From Ancylostoma caninum (lineage: Eukaryota; Nematoda; Chromadorea; Rhabditida; Ancylostomatidae), in assembly GCA_037903475.1 (NCBI GenBank), contig JBAJFG010000615.1:2194501-2258500 (forward strand): a stretch of DNA of 64,000 nucleotides. The letters run 5' to 3'. Position numbers and translations under genes: made by a program. Each line of letters starts with the position of its first letter. The first letter of the stretch is position 1. The notes under the pieces were generated by a model that ran no database searches, had not been told where the DNA came from, and saw only the letters and a list, made by a program, of their open reading frames with translations. Of this stretch, positions 1-12,700 are shown piece after piece.

Positions 1-3000
1 GGCCGCGGACCAAGTGGCGTGGTGGGAGCTACTGCATCACCGGTCGCGCCGCGCCCACAGGACCGTGGCATCAGCATTTGACATCTCACCATCTGACAAT
101 TAGGGAGGCGGGGGGACGTGGGGAGAAAACTGCGTTTTATTTTGGATTTTAGATTTTAGGGTGTGGGCAACCACAATTCCAAAAACAAAACCGTATGAAT
201 ATTTATCTTCAATTAAAATGAACAAAAAATACGTTTGAAATTGGGTTTTCTCAAGTAATTTTGCATCTGCTCACACTTTTTCTCTTATTTTTAACCTTTT
301 TCGAGAGATTATCATGGTAAAACCACTATTTTCATTAGTTAGTTCTGCCCATCAGAATCAGGAAGTTAAGGGGACCGCAGCTGTTCTTTTCACCCCCTCC
401 CCCCCCCCCAGCCCAGTCATTTCTGGTCGATTGAGCAGACGAATATGCCCACTTCAGCGTTGACGACAGCATGATTGCGCTGCGATCCAAAATCCCTATA
501 AAGCCTATCGAAGCGATTATAACGAAGAAAAACATAGAACATTGATCAGCACTGCAGCGAAAGATGATGATCCATGCGGGCGACGGGATTCTGGTGTGCA
601 AGCCTGCAAATCTGTCAACTCCAGCGACGCTCGCACTATGTATGCAGTGTAGCAGACTAGAGATCCACATTTTCTCAGTCGTTCAACTTCGAACATGATG
701 AACTTTGTAGGTCTCAGGAAAAACACTTCTAAGACGGCATATTTGCACCTGAGCCTGGATTTGATTTATTGAATTGTTTCAAGTGTTGAAAATGTCACCA
801 CGATATGCGACAAAGTACGGTTTCTTTGTTTCCATTCCCACTGAGCATATTGTCGTTCCGAAGCTGGTTTCTAAGTACACAATAAAGGTGAACGCCTACT
901 ATATGTTTTATGGTTTAGGTTTTTTAGAACTTTCACTTGATAGGACAGAAATTGAATGTTTTCCACCTTGCTTGATCTCTCACGAAGAGTTCTCATTTCA
1001 CGTGTACTTGCGAGGATGCAGAAAAGTTCTAGGATCTGAACGACGTAGACGAAGCGGAATGTGGTCGCCTATGACGTTGGAATTAGTCATCGGAGCCGCG
1101 CTAAATATCTGCATAGATTTCTAAACACTGGAACATGCTACACAAAGGTAGCTTTTATTGTTCCATGAAGTCCGATACTGTATGACTGTACCTTGTCAAA
1201 TGCATCGTTCACATTCAAATGCATCCCAAAAGTTTATGTTAAATCCGAAGCGTCGATTCAGAATTCGCAATTATAATACCCTTGCTAAATTCTTTAAAAA
1301 ACTCGGCGCGCGAAGTTGCGTTCTTTTCGTTCCATCTCTACAAATTTGTTGAGGCGCAATATGCTGCAAAATAAAACCAATGGGAAGAACGTAATTCAGC
1401 CCGTAAAATCCAGTCCTATGTAGGGTGAGCTAACTGTGTTCAGCTTCATCATGAAATTTTAAGTGTCCTCGCTTCACCACAATTTTGTCGCGTATCGCTT
1501 GGCTCGCCGCATGCGACGTCGCGCGCTGTTCGCGACGGAATCCCTAGAAATGAAGAACGCTCAAATTTCACAAATTAACATGAAATTTATAGCAAATTGC
1601 TCATGGGTAGGTCGAACAGACATGTACGATTTCCGTGATCTATGCGGACTTTCGATGGACTGCATTCCACCAATTTATAGAGGATGGAACGAAAAGAACG
1701 CAACTTCGCGGGGCGAGTGTACTTTTTTAAAGGATTTGGCGAAGGTAGTGTATCTCTCAGAACCATCTTTTGTTACTGTGCAAGCAAAACACAACTTTTT
1801 TTAACACTTGACCTCTGAAAATAAGAGTAATGGTTTTACGATTGTTCCTGTTATCATGCTCGTTTTTAGTGCTCTTGACTCCACAACTAGAGTAGGCTCG
1901 CAACTTCCTAGCCAAGTGCGAACAATGATAATGCCACCAGTTTCTCCTATATTTTTTGAATGAGGTTTATAGCGAGAATTCTTTAGTCTTTAGTCAACGA
2001 AATGAGAGCATTTTCACAGATGTCCAGCCCAACCGAGCATCTATAACTCTAGCAAGGCATTGAATTACAAAGCTCCACCTTAAAAGACGCCGAAAAAAAC
2101 CGCAATCTACTAGTATTACTGCGAACATGGCAACATATGATCTGTATTTATTCTCAATAGTGCACACTGAGAACAAAATCGAAAAAAGTGAAATAGAGGA
2201 TAGGACGGAGAACATTGCTTTACAGTGCAGATTTTCAGGTTGCTTTGAATTCCGTTTGTAAAGTAATAGGATTGTGTTGCTTTTCCAAGTGGTTTATCCA
2301 AACGATCTTTGCATCGGATCGTTTTATGCAGACAACAAGGTGAAAATTCATTCGGTTCAATTACAAAGTCGTTTTGTAGGAAATATGGGTCACAGATTTC
2401 ATGAACCTTCTTCAGCTTTCCTTTAACTTCACACAAACATTAAGATAGGATTTTTCAGGTCGCTGCCCAATCTTTGCTTGGCGCTGTTTTTGGTTCGATA
2501 CAAAGACACAAAACGCTTGGTTCACTTTATCCGGCTGTCAATGACGAGGCTCGCAGGTGTGGAACACAAGATCTTTTTTTGAAATATTCTTGATGAAATT
2601 TTGCTAAGAACATCCCTCCCTATCCTCCCAAAGTCTTCGTGTTTGTTACCGCATTTCGGGGTTCAGAGGAACGTTGACCTCATTTCTCTAGTGAAATAAT
2701 AGTAGATATGAGTGAATTAGGACACTTTCTATGCGCACATGTGCATTCCCGGCAAGTCAGCACATAGGAGACTTCAGTTTCTGCACTTTTCTGGAGAAGG
2801 ATAGTTCAGTCCTGATCTAGTGTCCAGCAAAACCCTGGTATGACTAGATGCGCACCTTCCAAACGCTACCTCTCTGTCCGAAGTTCAAAAAGACCCGAGT
2901 GCCTTTTATCATGCGTGGGCGGCGACTGTTTAGGTTCCGCTTTGATAATTGTGCAGCACGAACGTAGGCCTGCCTAGAAGAAGATATTTCACAGACTTTG

Positions 3001-3660
3001 TTCTTAATTTTCCTACCCCTAATTACTGTCATCCTTCCCCATTTGCTACTGGAAAAAGAAAAGCTTCAAATGCAACTACGAGGAGAATGAGAGCATGAGG
3101 GTGGGGGGAGGAGAGGGGGGGGGGTGAACAAGCACAGGCTTTGGACCCGAGGATATATTACGCTGCTTAGGCCGTGTTATGCTACACAGTGTTTGCAGTA
3201 AGGCTTCCCGTGCACGATGGAGATTGGGATATCCTTGTAAATGAATAGTGTTCCTCTCATCGCATGCGGTTTATTTCCCCACAAGCAGTTTAACCTCACG
3301 TTGAAAATTTCGGTCTGCATTTGGCAACAAAATTATGTGTAGATGCTGAAAAAGTTTGCCTAGTAGTTTCAGCCTATTTGAGTCCATAGGAGGTAAACAC
3401 ACGAAGATTCAACCGTTCACTCAGTGTGCCTTTTTGGAGAAAATTTTCCCAACAGCTGACGACAAAGTTTTTGGAGTGATGGACTATGGAAGCAGCATAG
3501 TTTAGGTTTCGAAACCCCATATTTGTTTGTTTTGCAGTAAATATTCTGATTTCATTGTCGTACATCATATGTTCCTTTGTTTGCGTCGGTTCTAAATAAA
3601 TTGTAGGCAAAAATAACCAGTATCATTAAAAGTAGCGAAAAAAAAACAACTTAACCAGAA
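1..3660. other. Gene-poor stretch, no recognised gene
   Basis: I recognise no conserved protein here. It holds a long-range inverted repeat (about 1265-1350 against 1655-1745) and two minus-strand open frames with somewhat protein-like composition: about 2220-2436, which is Cys- and Lys-containing, and 3374-3610. The 2220-2436 frame can be read from a possible acceptor near 2430 to a possible donor near 2227, but I can assign no family. These could be exons of an unrecognised minus-strand gene, possibly 3' of the cysteine-rich peptide gene, or chance frames. A G-rich tract lies at about 3100-3125. Confidence 0.4.
1265..1745. repeat. Inverted repeat, MITE-like (about 85-bp arms)
   Basis: The arm at about 1265-1350 and the arm at about 1655-1745 are reverse complements of each other. 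They share the core GAAGTTGCGTTCTTTTCGTT followed by CCAT, with a few mismatches and about 300 bp between them. The open frames at 1158-1352 and 1463-1804 run through these arms and are explained by the repeat. The family is unknown. Confidence 0.6.
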
Positions 3661-3738
3661 CATAAATTGTACAGAGAAAATGAATTTATTTTGGGTAGCA
3701 AATCAGGAGCACACCGTTTCCAAAGAAAAAAAAAACGT

Positions 3739-6111
3739 CTAGCTGCAAAGTGTGCACATGCATTCTCCATTGAGACAGGTGGCGACAGTGCAGCCCTGAA
3801 AATAAAGACGTGGGGGTTTTGTCGAAAAAAAAATGAAGAGAACATGGAAAGCTATAGTGCATGCTTCCCCCTGTTCAATTTTTCTATGGCAGATCCTATG
3901 CGTATAGTCCATTGTTGACTGTGGGAACTCTGGCTTATGTACAATATGGAATTCAATGTGGCGCAAGGCTCCGCCACTACCCGTTATGTACGGATAGCGA
4001 TACCCCTTCAGTAGCTTGTCACAATGCCAGACGTCCATCCACAAGCGCAACTCGACTATGAGTTTTTTACCTTCATGCTTTGAAGATAGGTTATTACTAG
4101 GTAGCGCAGCCTAGCCGCGAATATCTTAAAGACATCGTGACATCTATGTAGATACGAACAAACAGATATCAAGTGGATAGTCAAAGTACGTCCTTAAATT
4201 AGTCAACATTTATCTGTATTACAGTGGACAAGAGCACTTATAGGTTTTTATGTAGATTTTACAGTCAGTGTCGATAAAGCAGATGCATTTGCGGACTTGA
4301 GCGTGTACAGCAACTGGAATCGCCACATCGCGTTGTCTTGAAGTGTCTCATCTTAATTATTTTCGCTGTTTTTTATCGTATTACGGCATCACGGCAGCGA
4401 CTGCAATCCAATCACGCGGCGCGGTCGCGCTGCTGAAGCCCGCAGTTGTCACCTTCATCGACGCTCACTTGTTGCCTTCAAAATTTTTTTTACATGCTGC
4501 ACTTAACTGTAGGAACACCTCTACTGTATGAGTAGCAAACAAATAAACAAACAAATAGATAAACTACTACGAAAAGGGGAATCAAAAGGACTGAGGAGTG
4601 CCTTCTAGCAGTACAACGAGGGTCTAGCTCTTACGTTCACCTTTCAAACTAGAAGGAACGTTTTTTATTAGGATCACTATAGCCGACAGTTGATATTAAT
4701 CTCAAAGGATCTCCTCCGAAAACGTCTGGGTAGTTCACGTGGACGGTGAAATTGGCACGCATTCCTACCTCTTTTTTTTTTTAAATTTCCGACCATTTAT
4801 TCAAGAGCGAGAGGAAAGACTATGGAAGCTGGCTTCGTTGCAGTCGTTTTGCGGCGACATTCCAGTGATGAAACAGGCTAGATTAGTTATAATTGCCTCT
4901 AGTGATTAAAAACTGCCAAGGAGTGATATCAGCTGCCAAAGACGTAAAAAGATGAGATACAGGGAGCACACACCCTTTTTCCGGTTATACTGTTATTAAC
5001 AGACAGTTGACTTGGAATCAATAGCAGCGATATGGAAATCACGTTGACTTTGACCGGAAAACAGGTAAGAAACTTTCTAGTTTGACACGATAGGAAATTG
5101 CAATAGAAAAATCGGCACTATTCAACTTTCACGGACCCAAAATAATCGAAAAAAATTTCAAACTTGTTTTTCCAACCTACCGCAACCCTATAGAAGTGGG
5201 GTCACGGTACAAAATGGTTATGGTATTCGTGTTCAGCACCACTAACAACCCCAATTTGCAAGGTTTCAGTCGAATTTTTTCCCGAAGATTTTGGATCGGT
5301 GGTAGTTAAGTAGTGCCGAAAGATCTTTGCGTCGCTCTCACGACCGTTGGGAAAAAATGATGTACATACATTAACATCATCTTAAGCAATGCTTCCAAAA
5401 ATGGTTGTTTCGTTTCGATCCCTGGGGTCAGCCTCGTGCATTTTTAGAAGAAGAGTACTTCTTGGATTTGGGTCTTAGTGGGAATACTTTAAGGGGTAGT
5501 AGACTAAACCGTAAATAAAAAGTTTGTTCAGCTCATTTTCGATCTGCATTATTGATGAAACTTGTTTCTGAAGAAAGCAGTAACTTCTTTTATTTCGAAG
5601 AAAAAATGCTTTTAATCGTTTGGATCTAAAACTGATCCTTAATAGGCTTATTTTCGAAGTTCTACAACACCTTGGTTCCATTTTTTTTGTGATAAATGCT
5701 TCTACCACGCTCCTCCTCCTGCGTTTGTGGTCGCTACACAAATGTGACGTTAATCTCAGTAATCTTGCAAGTCGGATATTTCCCATTTTCCTAGCTCCAT
5801 AGGAGGGGACGGTACCGTCACGCTGGCTCACGTCCAACATCACAATGAGTAATAAGTATAATTTGAAGTATATCTACATTTTCAACAAATTTTCACCGAG
5901 CTGGATGACAACGAATAAATTCGCTGTGGTTCTACAGAGAATGCATGGTTGTGTGCAGAAATTTTATGAATTCTCGAAATAAAGCGGAGTCACTCACCCT
6001 GCAGGTAATGCTTTTACAGATCGTGTCACCAAAGAAGCATGAGAAATCAGCAGACACGAAAGAGATGATGGCGATCACAATAACCAGGCACAGGAGGAAC
6101 TTCTCGAACAT
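3739..6111 (-). CDS. Secreted eight-cysteine peptide, ABF/ASABF-like
   Basis: Two-exon model: complement(join(3739..3795,5998..6111)), 56 residues including the signal peptide. Exon 1 encodes a hydrophobic signal peptide (starts MFEKFLLCLVIVIAI, predicted cleavage near VSA-DFS) and the first three cysteines. It ends at AGG|GTGAGT. Exon 2 follows the acceptor TATTTTCAG in the same phase and adds five cysteines before TAG. The mature spacing is C-x6-C-x4-C-x-C-x4-C-x4-C-x-C-x2-C. The DFS start and the C-x-C-x2-C end resemble nematode antibacterial factors (ASABF/ABF, CSalphabeta fold), but the peptide is shorter. A second acceptor (TTTACAG) lies 1 nt before the ATG, suggesting SL trans-splicing. 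An AATAAA on the minus strand lies just past the stop, around 3690. The role is inferred: an innate-immune or secreted effector peptide. The 2.2-kb intron and lack of homology search leave the exon pairing unproven. Confidence 0.62.
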
Positions 6112-7266
6112 TCTGTAAATTGCAGAGGTTTGGATACAACAGTTCGAAAAGTTGTGTGAGGAAAGCAATGAGCGGGAAGCAGTACAAGCCGCTGAGAGGC
6201 ACCATGTGTTTCTAAGTCGCAGTGAGAGGCATTCACGGACGCCAGCTGCCACCACAGACGCAGCTGGGGCAGAGACGAAGTGGTCGAAGTTCTGGAGGGA
6301 AACGACGATCGCGTGGCTTAGGCACAGTCCCGCTGACCCTAACCCAAGCCATTTAACCCATAAATCAAATACTTATTCATAATAATTAAAGAGAGTGGAG
6401 AAGCCATGTTTTATTGTACGAATCAGCGTCTGAGGGTACTTTGTGACTGTTTGATCTTAACAGCTTTCGACAGCCGCACGAGCGGTGATGTAAAGCTGTC
6501 AGGCGACCTTGCCACGGGGATTACACACCATTCATAACTAGGTCCACGATTTACGACCACGAGAATTTGACAGCTGAGGGAAGCGGTTAGTGGAAAGCAA
6601 TGGCTTTTGCGCGTATCAACCTTCACGTCTAAGAAAAACTCTGCGCCATTGTGGTAGAGGGGAAGTTGACGAATATGTGTCTCTCATACATCCAATGAAG
6701 ACGACTTTTTGAGTGAAGTGCTCGTGAGCGAGATGGCTCCAGTTAAATAGTAAGTCCACAACAACAACGAATGAGTCAAGAAGGATGAATAAATGAGTCA
6801 GGAGGAATGAATGTTGTGCCTGTCAATGTTTTGTTTTTCGTCTGCAGTAACATTTTTCTAAACTAAAGATGACTAATCTTGAGTGATGATCAGTGTTTAT
6901 AGTTGCATACTGGCAATTAGAAAAAAGCAGAGTACTTTGTAGAATACTAATCTGAGAGTAGAAGGGTGGATGAGAAATGTGAGATGTTTATCAGATCAGC
7001 GTAAATGTAGCAAACCTTGAAGAAACACCTTTTCGCATCACACTGATGTGAGTACTTAGAAAGGCATCAAGAGCAGCGTTGTTATAGTGGAGAAAACGAG
7101 TCACCATGACATTTCAGTTTCCTTCACATCTCTTCAGTTACCATGTGTTTTGAATTCGAAAAGAAAGATCCGCAGTTTTAAGACTAAATATCTCTTCCAA
7201 TTCAACAAAATCAGATGTAGCATAACTGCCAGCTGCCGAGCCCGTAAGATTCCGAGTAGAATGGCA

Positions 7267-7443
7267 TATAGGGAACTCCAAACGGATGCAAGGGGCTGGG
7301 CCACGGCGTGGCGTGCCACTCGGATTGTCTGTTGCTGGCAGAAGCAGAGAAACCAGAGCCACATGCGGAACCTCTGTTTCTCTGTCCAAGAGAGCCGCGC
7401 CGCGGTCCTGCCCCTTGCACACGGCAGTTTGGAGTCTCCTGTA
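7267..7443. mobile_element. MITE family A (TACAGGGAACT ends)
   Basis: Imperfect terminal inverted repeats: ATAGGGAACTCCAAAC on the left and GTTTGGAGTCTCCTGTA on the right. The interior shares GCAAGGGGC, GCAGAAGCAGAGAAACCAGA and CAAGAGAGCCGCGCCGCGGT with copies at 19188, 20483, 26139, 44168 and 58795. It has no coding capacity; several overlapping frames come from its GC-rich palindromic interior. Confidence 0.75.
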
Positions 7444-8437
7444 TGCTACACTTCATGCTACACTTCCTCTCATGCTGGGCTGAGAAGGCTCGCCTAAGAC
7501 AAAGACTCCGCGTAGCTCAGATCGGTTAGCGAGAGAGCACGCAATATGCGACGGTGAGTCATGCGGAGACGAGCTTCTGCTGTAAAAACGGCAAAACACC
7601 AGTGACTGTTATGGTGCATACTTCGACTGATATCTGTTCTTATTTAATTTTTATAAAACTTTTCCTTGGAAAATTCCAAGACAGCGAAAGCTTATCTTAC
7701 AACCTATTACAAACAACCTCATACTGTTTATTAGCATTCTCTTTTCTTGTTCTGTGTTACAAATCGCATTAGCTGTTGTTTTTCCGTTTCAACTCCCGTA
7801 TGGTCCTCGGTCGGATCATTAGACATATAATTGTTTGTGGAGAATGCGGGTGCCTTCGAATCCCAAAGTCTACAGTGAGCGTCGATGGTGGTGCCTTCTC
7901 TGCAGACACTGAAAGTACGCGACGCGACGAGCCGCTCGCGCTTGAACCTGCGAGTAGCGGTAAATCAGGGTTTTCCTGATATTTCTAATCATATTTACAC
8001 ACAACGTTAAATTTGGAGCACAAATATCATGAAATCCAGGCCAAAGTCGCGCTGACCACCAAAGGTCAGTGACTGTCAAGTACAGTCGGACTCAAGGACA
8101 GGCTAAAAAGTCCCTACAGGATATCAAGACGCTTTCAGGAGAAGCTGGACAACGACGCTAGAAGAAACTGGAGCTCAACTGGTCTTGAAAAAAGACACTC
8201 TATCTGGTGACCAGTTGGAAAAAAACCACCTTTCATGCAGCTGCGATGGTTTTCTGTGATTGCTGGAGTGATGCGCATCTTCACAAAAAGAAAAACTTCG
8301 GCGTGACCCCTCAACGCCACGCGAGGAAAATTTCCTGGTTGCCATTGGAGCGCGCCAGCAGTGCTTATCACACAGCGGTGGTTCTTCGATGCTCCTGTTT
8401 CCTGTTGATACGTCCCTCCTAACATGAGAAGGCCTTA

Positions 8438-8871
8438 CTTAAAGGCAGCACTCACGGAAATCTTTGGGTTGAAGATTTCGCAGTATCTCGGGGTTTTTAG
8501 AGGCGATGAACTCATTGACAACGATAAAATAGCGTGAAACACGCGAAAAACACAGGAAATGATCACGGTATTTCATGTGTGTCCACAGCGCGGACGAGTG
8601 TTCCGTGATGGGTCCCGCCACGGAACCCTGCAAATGGTACGAATTTCATAAACACGCCCCCGCTGAACCACACACGCACACCCTGTCAACGGCGTTTGTT
8701 GGCGCGACGGAACCCTAATGTCCAGAGCGGCTGATGTGTCCACGGCTGTATTTTCGCAGGTAGACGGCCATTCAAGGTGTTCGACATACTGTTGCGATTG
8801 TCCAGCGGCCGACTACATGGTAAGCGACTCATTTCAGAAGTGAAAATTTCCGTGAGTGCTGCCTTTAATGT
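8438..8871. mobile_element. MITE family B, full length (AAAGGCAGCACTCACGG ends)
   Basis: The left end reads TTAAAGGCAGCACTCACGGA and the right end reads TCCGTGAGTGCTGCCTTTAA, a near-perfect inverted repeat with TTAA-like bases at both edges. The interior matches a second copy at 42673-43090. Fragments of the same family occur at 35297-35420, 44490-44650 and 63728-63900. It is about 434 bp long with no transposase. Confidence 0.75.
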
Positions 8872-9708
8872 TGCTGGTCAATATCCGCCATCTGCCACGC
8901 CCGGTTAAACCATTGAATCGGACATTCGGAGATCTCAGTGAACTGTAACGATAGGGAGAGGCTAACAAATACACATACTGATCAGCAATGACTAGAGGAG
9001 GTCCAATTTGGTGCTATACATTTGTAAAGCTCACTTCTACTACACAAATACCTTAGAGGCAGCACCTGTGGTACCTCTCAGTGAACTGTGAGAGACGGAG
9101 TTCTCTCAGTTCCACGTTGAGATATTCATGGTGAGGACTATGTATAAATTATTATATTACTAGCGAATTACAAATGATAAACGAATGCGAAGATTGAGTT
9201 GGTGCAAAAAAACTCGGATTGCAATCACGAACCCGCCTAACTTCTCTAACTTCTATGTGCCTGTGCTATGACGACACGCTACCTTACACACGCTAGCTCG
9301 GTCGGTAGAGCAAGCGCATAAGACATCTGCGTGACGAAACCAACGAACGTCAAGGGGGGATCTACATGCGCGGAGAGCCACAATATGACTTCGTGGATTT
9401 CCCGTATGTTTCGCATTTTTTACCATTGGTTATAAATTGTAGACTAATGAATGCCTCGGAAATCTCAAGCATGGATATTTCCGTTGGTGCTGGCTTTGGT
9501 CCCTCTTTTTTCTTTCTGAAATAGGGCTGCACTTAGGCAGTAAGCTAGGGTTTTAGAAACATATGTAATCCTGCCTCGCCTCGTATTTTTGATTAATCAA
9601 TTGATACAGAAAATTGTGCCAAATTCATGAATAGAAAACATTTATTTTTATATAAACTATGCAAGTATCACAGATATTTTATAACCTGCTTTGATCGGAA
9701 AGAAATCC

Positions 9709-12700
9709 TTAGAGTTCCGTCTTGTCTGCTTTTAGGACCTTTTCTAAAACAATCTCGAAGTGTAATGGCGCATTTCCGGGAATCCGCGGTGGTCGCCCTT
9801 TCTCTCCATACCCTAAATCTCTTGGATGCAAATAAGTTGTTAGCAAAATCGAGGTAAGTTTCTTACCTAGTTCAGGCGGTATGACCACCTTTCTTCGTTC
9901 CCCTTCACACATTCCATCCATAGCGATGTCCATGCCAGCAATAACCTTAAAATTATGCACCTTTCAACGTAGAAATAATTTTTCCTTCGTGTTCTCATCG
10001 CGTTACGTACGCTAAGCAAAAACGTGGAAAAGCAGGAAACTCAGCTACAAGAGCTTATTATTGTTAGAGCCAGACTCTCGTGACAGAACCTGGGTAAAGT
10101 TGCTTTTCTCCATGAACACATTTGGATCGGATCGTCTTGCAAGACATAAATGCAATTCGCAGAGGGTCTGATTTGTGTATAGAGAAATTTATACCTGATG
10201 CGTGCGTCTATATGATAAAGGATAGCTTACGGCCTTGCGGCGGCCTTACGTTCCTTTCACCGAGAATGTACGCGCCGCGCTGACCCGGTCCGTATAGAGA
10301 AAGAATTCTTGGGAAATGGATGTGTGCGTCTAACGTGCGGCTTACGCACGCAGCTAATATAAATTGCTCTTATGACGAACTCTTTTGCAAGCAAATGATA
10401 TTTCCCCTCACCTGACCACTCCTTAGCTTGAAAATGAAGGGCTTATTACGGCTCCAACTTGAATCGACGAAAGTTCCATCTTCGAGGTGTAGGGTGTATT
10501 GCTGGTGAAGGGTGTCACCTTGCTCTGCTTTGATGCAATCGCCCTCAGGAATTTCATGGGTAACCTTCATGGAGATTCAATTAGAAGCTGCTCTATGAAA
10601 GGAAACTTATTGCGACTGCAGTGGGTTCACCGTTATATGCACGCCCTCGTCAGTTATCCATTTATCTCCAGGGTTAGGACGGAATAGACTCTTGAGCTCA
10701 ACGAAGTAATGAAGCATGTCGCCTTCCTAAACATGAAGGATGAGGGAGGCAAAGAGGAAAGGCAGCTCCGCAGCAAAATGCCCACGTTAACTCCATCCAT
10801 TTTGTTCGCGTCTTCGCCGAAGCCTTCCTCGGGGGGAATAATAACCTAAATTTCCACGTTCAATGAATTGTGAAAACTCGTTCTACAATATATTTGGAGG
10901 GCAGTTATTTACTTTACGTTGTTCCCCAACGCACATCCCCTCCATGGCGATGTCCATGCCTCGGATCACTTCTCCTCGTCCAAGCACGAATGTGAATCTG
11001 AAATGCGAACAATGTAAAAAAAATCCCCTCAAAGCCCAATTACGAACATTTATGTATATTAGACAAGATGTATATATTTATATTTATTATATATACCCTG
11101 CCATTTTCCCAGTGTTTGCCCATGGTGGACCCCTTCTCCATCGACGGATCCGTATCCTGCCGTTACTCCAGTGTTGGGCCACGGCGGACTCTTTCTCGAT
11201 CGGTGAACACCTACCATGATGTTTTTCTGGACTATGGAGCCCCGGCTCATCTGTCCATCATCACTGCAGCTGCACTCCTTGCAAATCTCGAATGTGATGG
11301 AACAAAGTCAGGAAAAATTTGGAAAGTTTGATCAACTGCACAAGTTGCACAACTGGTTTCAGAAAATGTCACGACAGCTTATGATGACGCGTTCTTCATC
11401 CTGTGTATTTGATTGTACTTCCTAAAAACAGACGGATTCTCAAGGTGCATAATCCCCAAGGGACCTCAAAGAGAGGTGCGCAAAGAGCATATCCTCAGTG
11501 AGGGCACCGAGTGAATCCTTCGATACATCCCCCATGGTATGCACACTCCTTTCGCAGTGGCTATCGTCCACTGTTCCAAAGATGAGTGAAGTCAACAACA
11601 AAGCCCCGCAGTGGGGCGACTCTGCTCCGTACACGGCTGCTACGCATCGTCAAATCGTTGTAAACACTCTCTCGCCTGGAGGGCTCGAGACCGCTAGCCG
11701 CTGGTCCCGCCGCGAAATCCCGAATGCACCCGACCTCCACTACGTCTATGCACCTATGACGAAACAGCGGCCGAATGCCCCATCAGCTTCGCATCCTCGC
11801 GAGGCACAGTCTATAACTAAGTCTCACGGCAAGCGCATGCGATCACGTGCTAGCCCCCTACGCCTGCGCTCTAGAAAATTTTGTTGCACTACCATCTGTA
11901 TATATAAAAGTGAAAGTTTGTTTGTGTGTTTGTGTTTGTGTGTTTGTGTGTGTGTGTGTTTGTGTGTTCCGAATAGAAATCGCGGAGGATGAACCGATCG
12001 GGACCAAATTTTGCAGGTAGACTCTCCACTGGCCGGCGGAGGTTATAGGCTACTTTGCACCTGGGATTATCGATTGGTTTATCGATTATATCGATTTTAT
12101 TGATTTTTCGCTCCCTTGACCAGGGACTAGCGAGAACATGCCTACTGGGGTATCTCAATGCGCTGAACACGAATATGACAACCATTTTGCGCCAATTTAT
12201 CGATTTATTGATTTTATTGATTTTTCGCTCTTCTTGACCAGGGACTAGCGAGAACATGCCTACTGGGGTACCTCAATGCGCTGAACACGAATATGACAAC
12301 CATTTTGCGCCAATTTATCGATTTATTGATTTTATTGATTTTTCGCTCTTCTTGACCAGGGACTAGCGAGAACATGCCTACTGGGGTACCTCAATGCGCT
12401 GAACACGAATATGACAACCATTTTGCGCCAATTTATCGATTTATTGATTTTATTGATTTTTCGCTATTCTTGATCATGGGGTGGTAAAGACATGTCTACT
12501 GGGGTTCTCAATACGCTGAATAAGAATGACAACCATTTTGCACAAAATATTGATTTATTGATTTTATCGATTTTTCCCCATTTTCGCTCGGGGACGGACA
12601 AAGACATGTCTTCTAGGGTTTCTCAATACGCTGAATAGGAATATGACAAACATTTTGCATGAAATATCGGTTTTTCGATTTTATTGATTTTTGGCTCTTC

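Larger units (their letters stand above)
6112..9700. other. Intergenic region rich in repeats
   Basis: No supported gene lies between the cysteine-rich peptide gene and the FKBP gene; both are on the minus strand. It contains a MITE at about 7267-7443, a complete MITE at about 8438-8871, and two tRNA D-arm-like stretches near 7511-7535 and 9296-9313. The remaining open frames (for example 6152-6382, 7087-7497 and 7776-7979) have no domain, and those near 7300 run through the MITE. Confidence 0.5.

Noticed and set aside
774..1124. 116-codon plus-strand frame
   Set aside because: It has no domain, signal peptide or convincing splice context; base composition is like the surrounding non-coding DNA.
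12116..12475. CRISPR-like array
   Set aside because: The 118-bp units are contiguous with no unique spacers, lie inside a Helitron and are in a eukaryotic genome.
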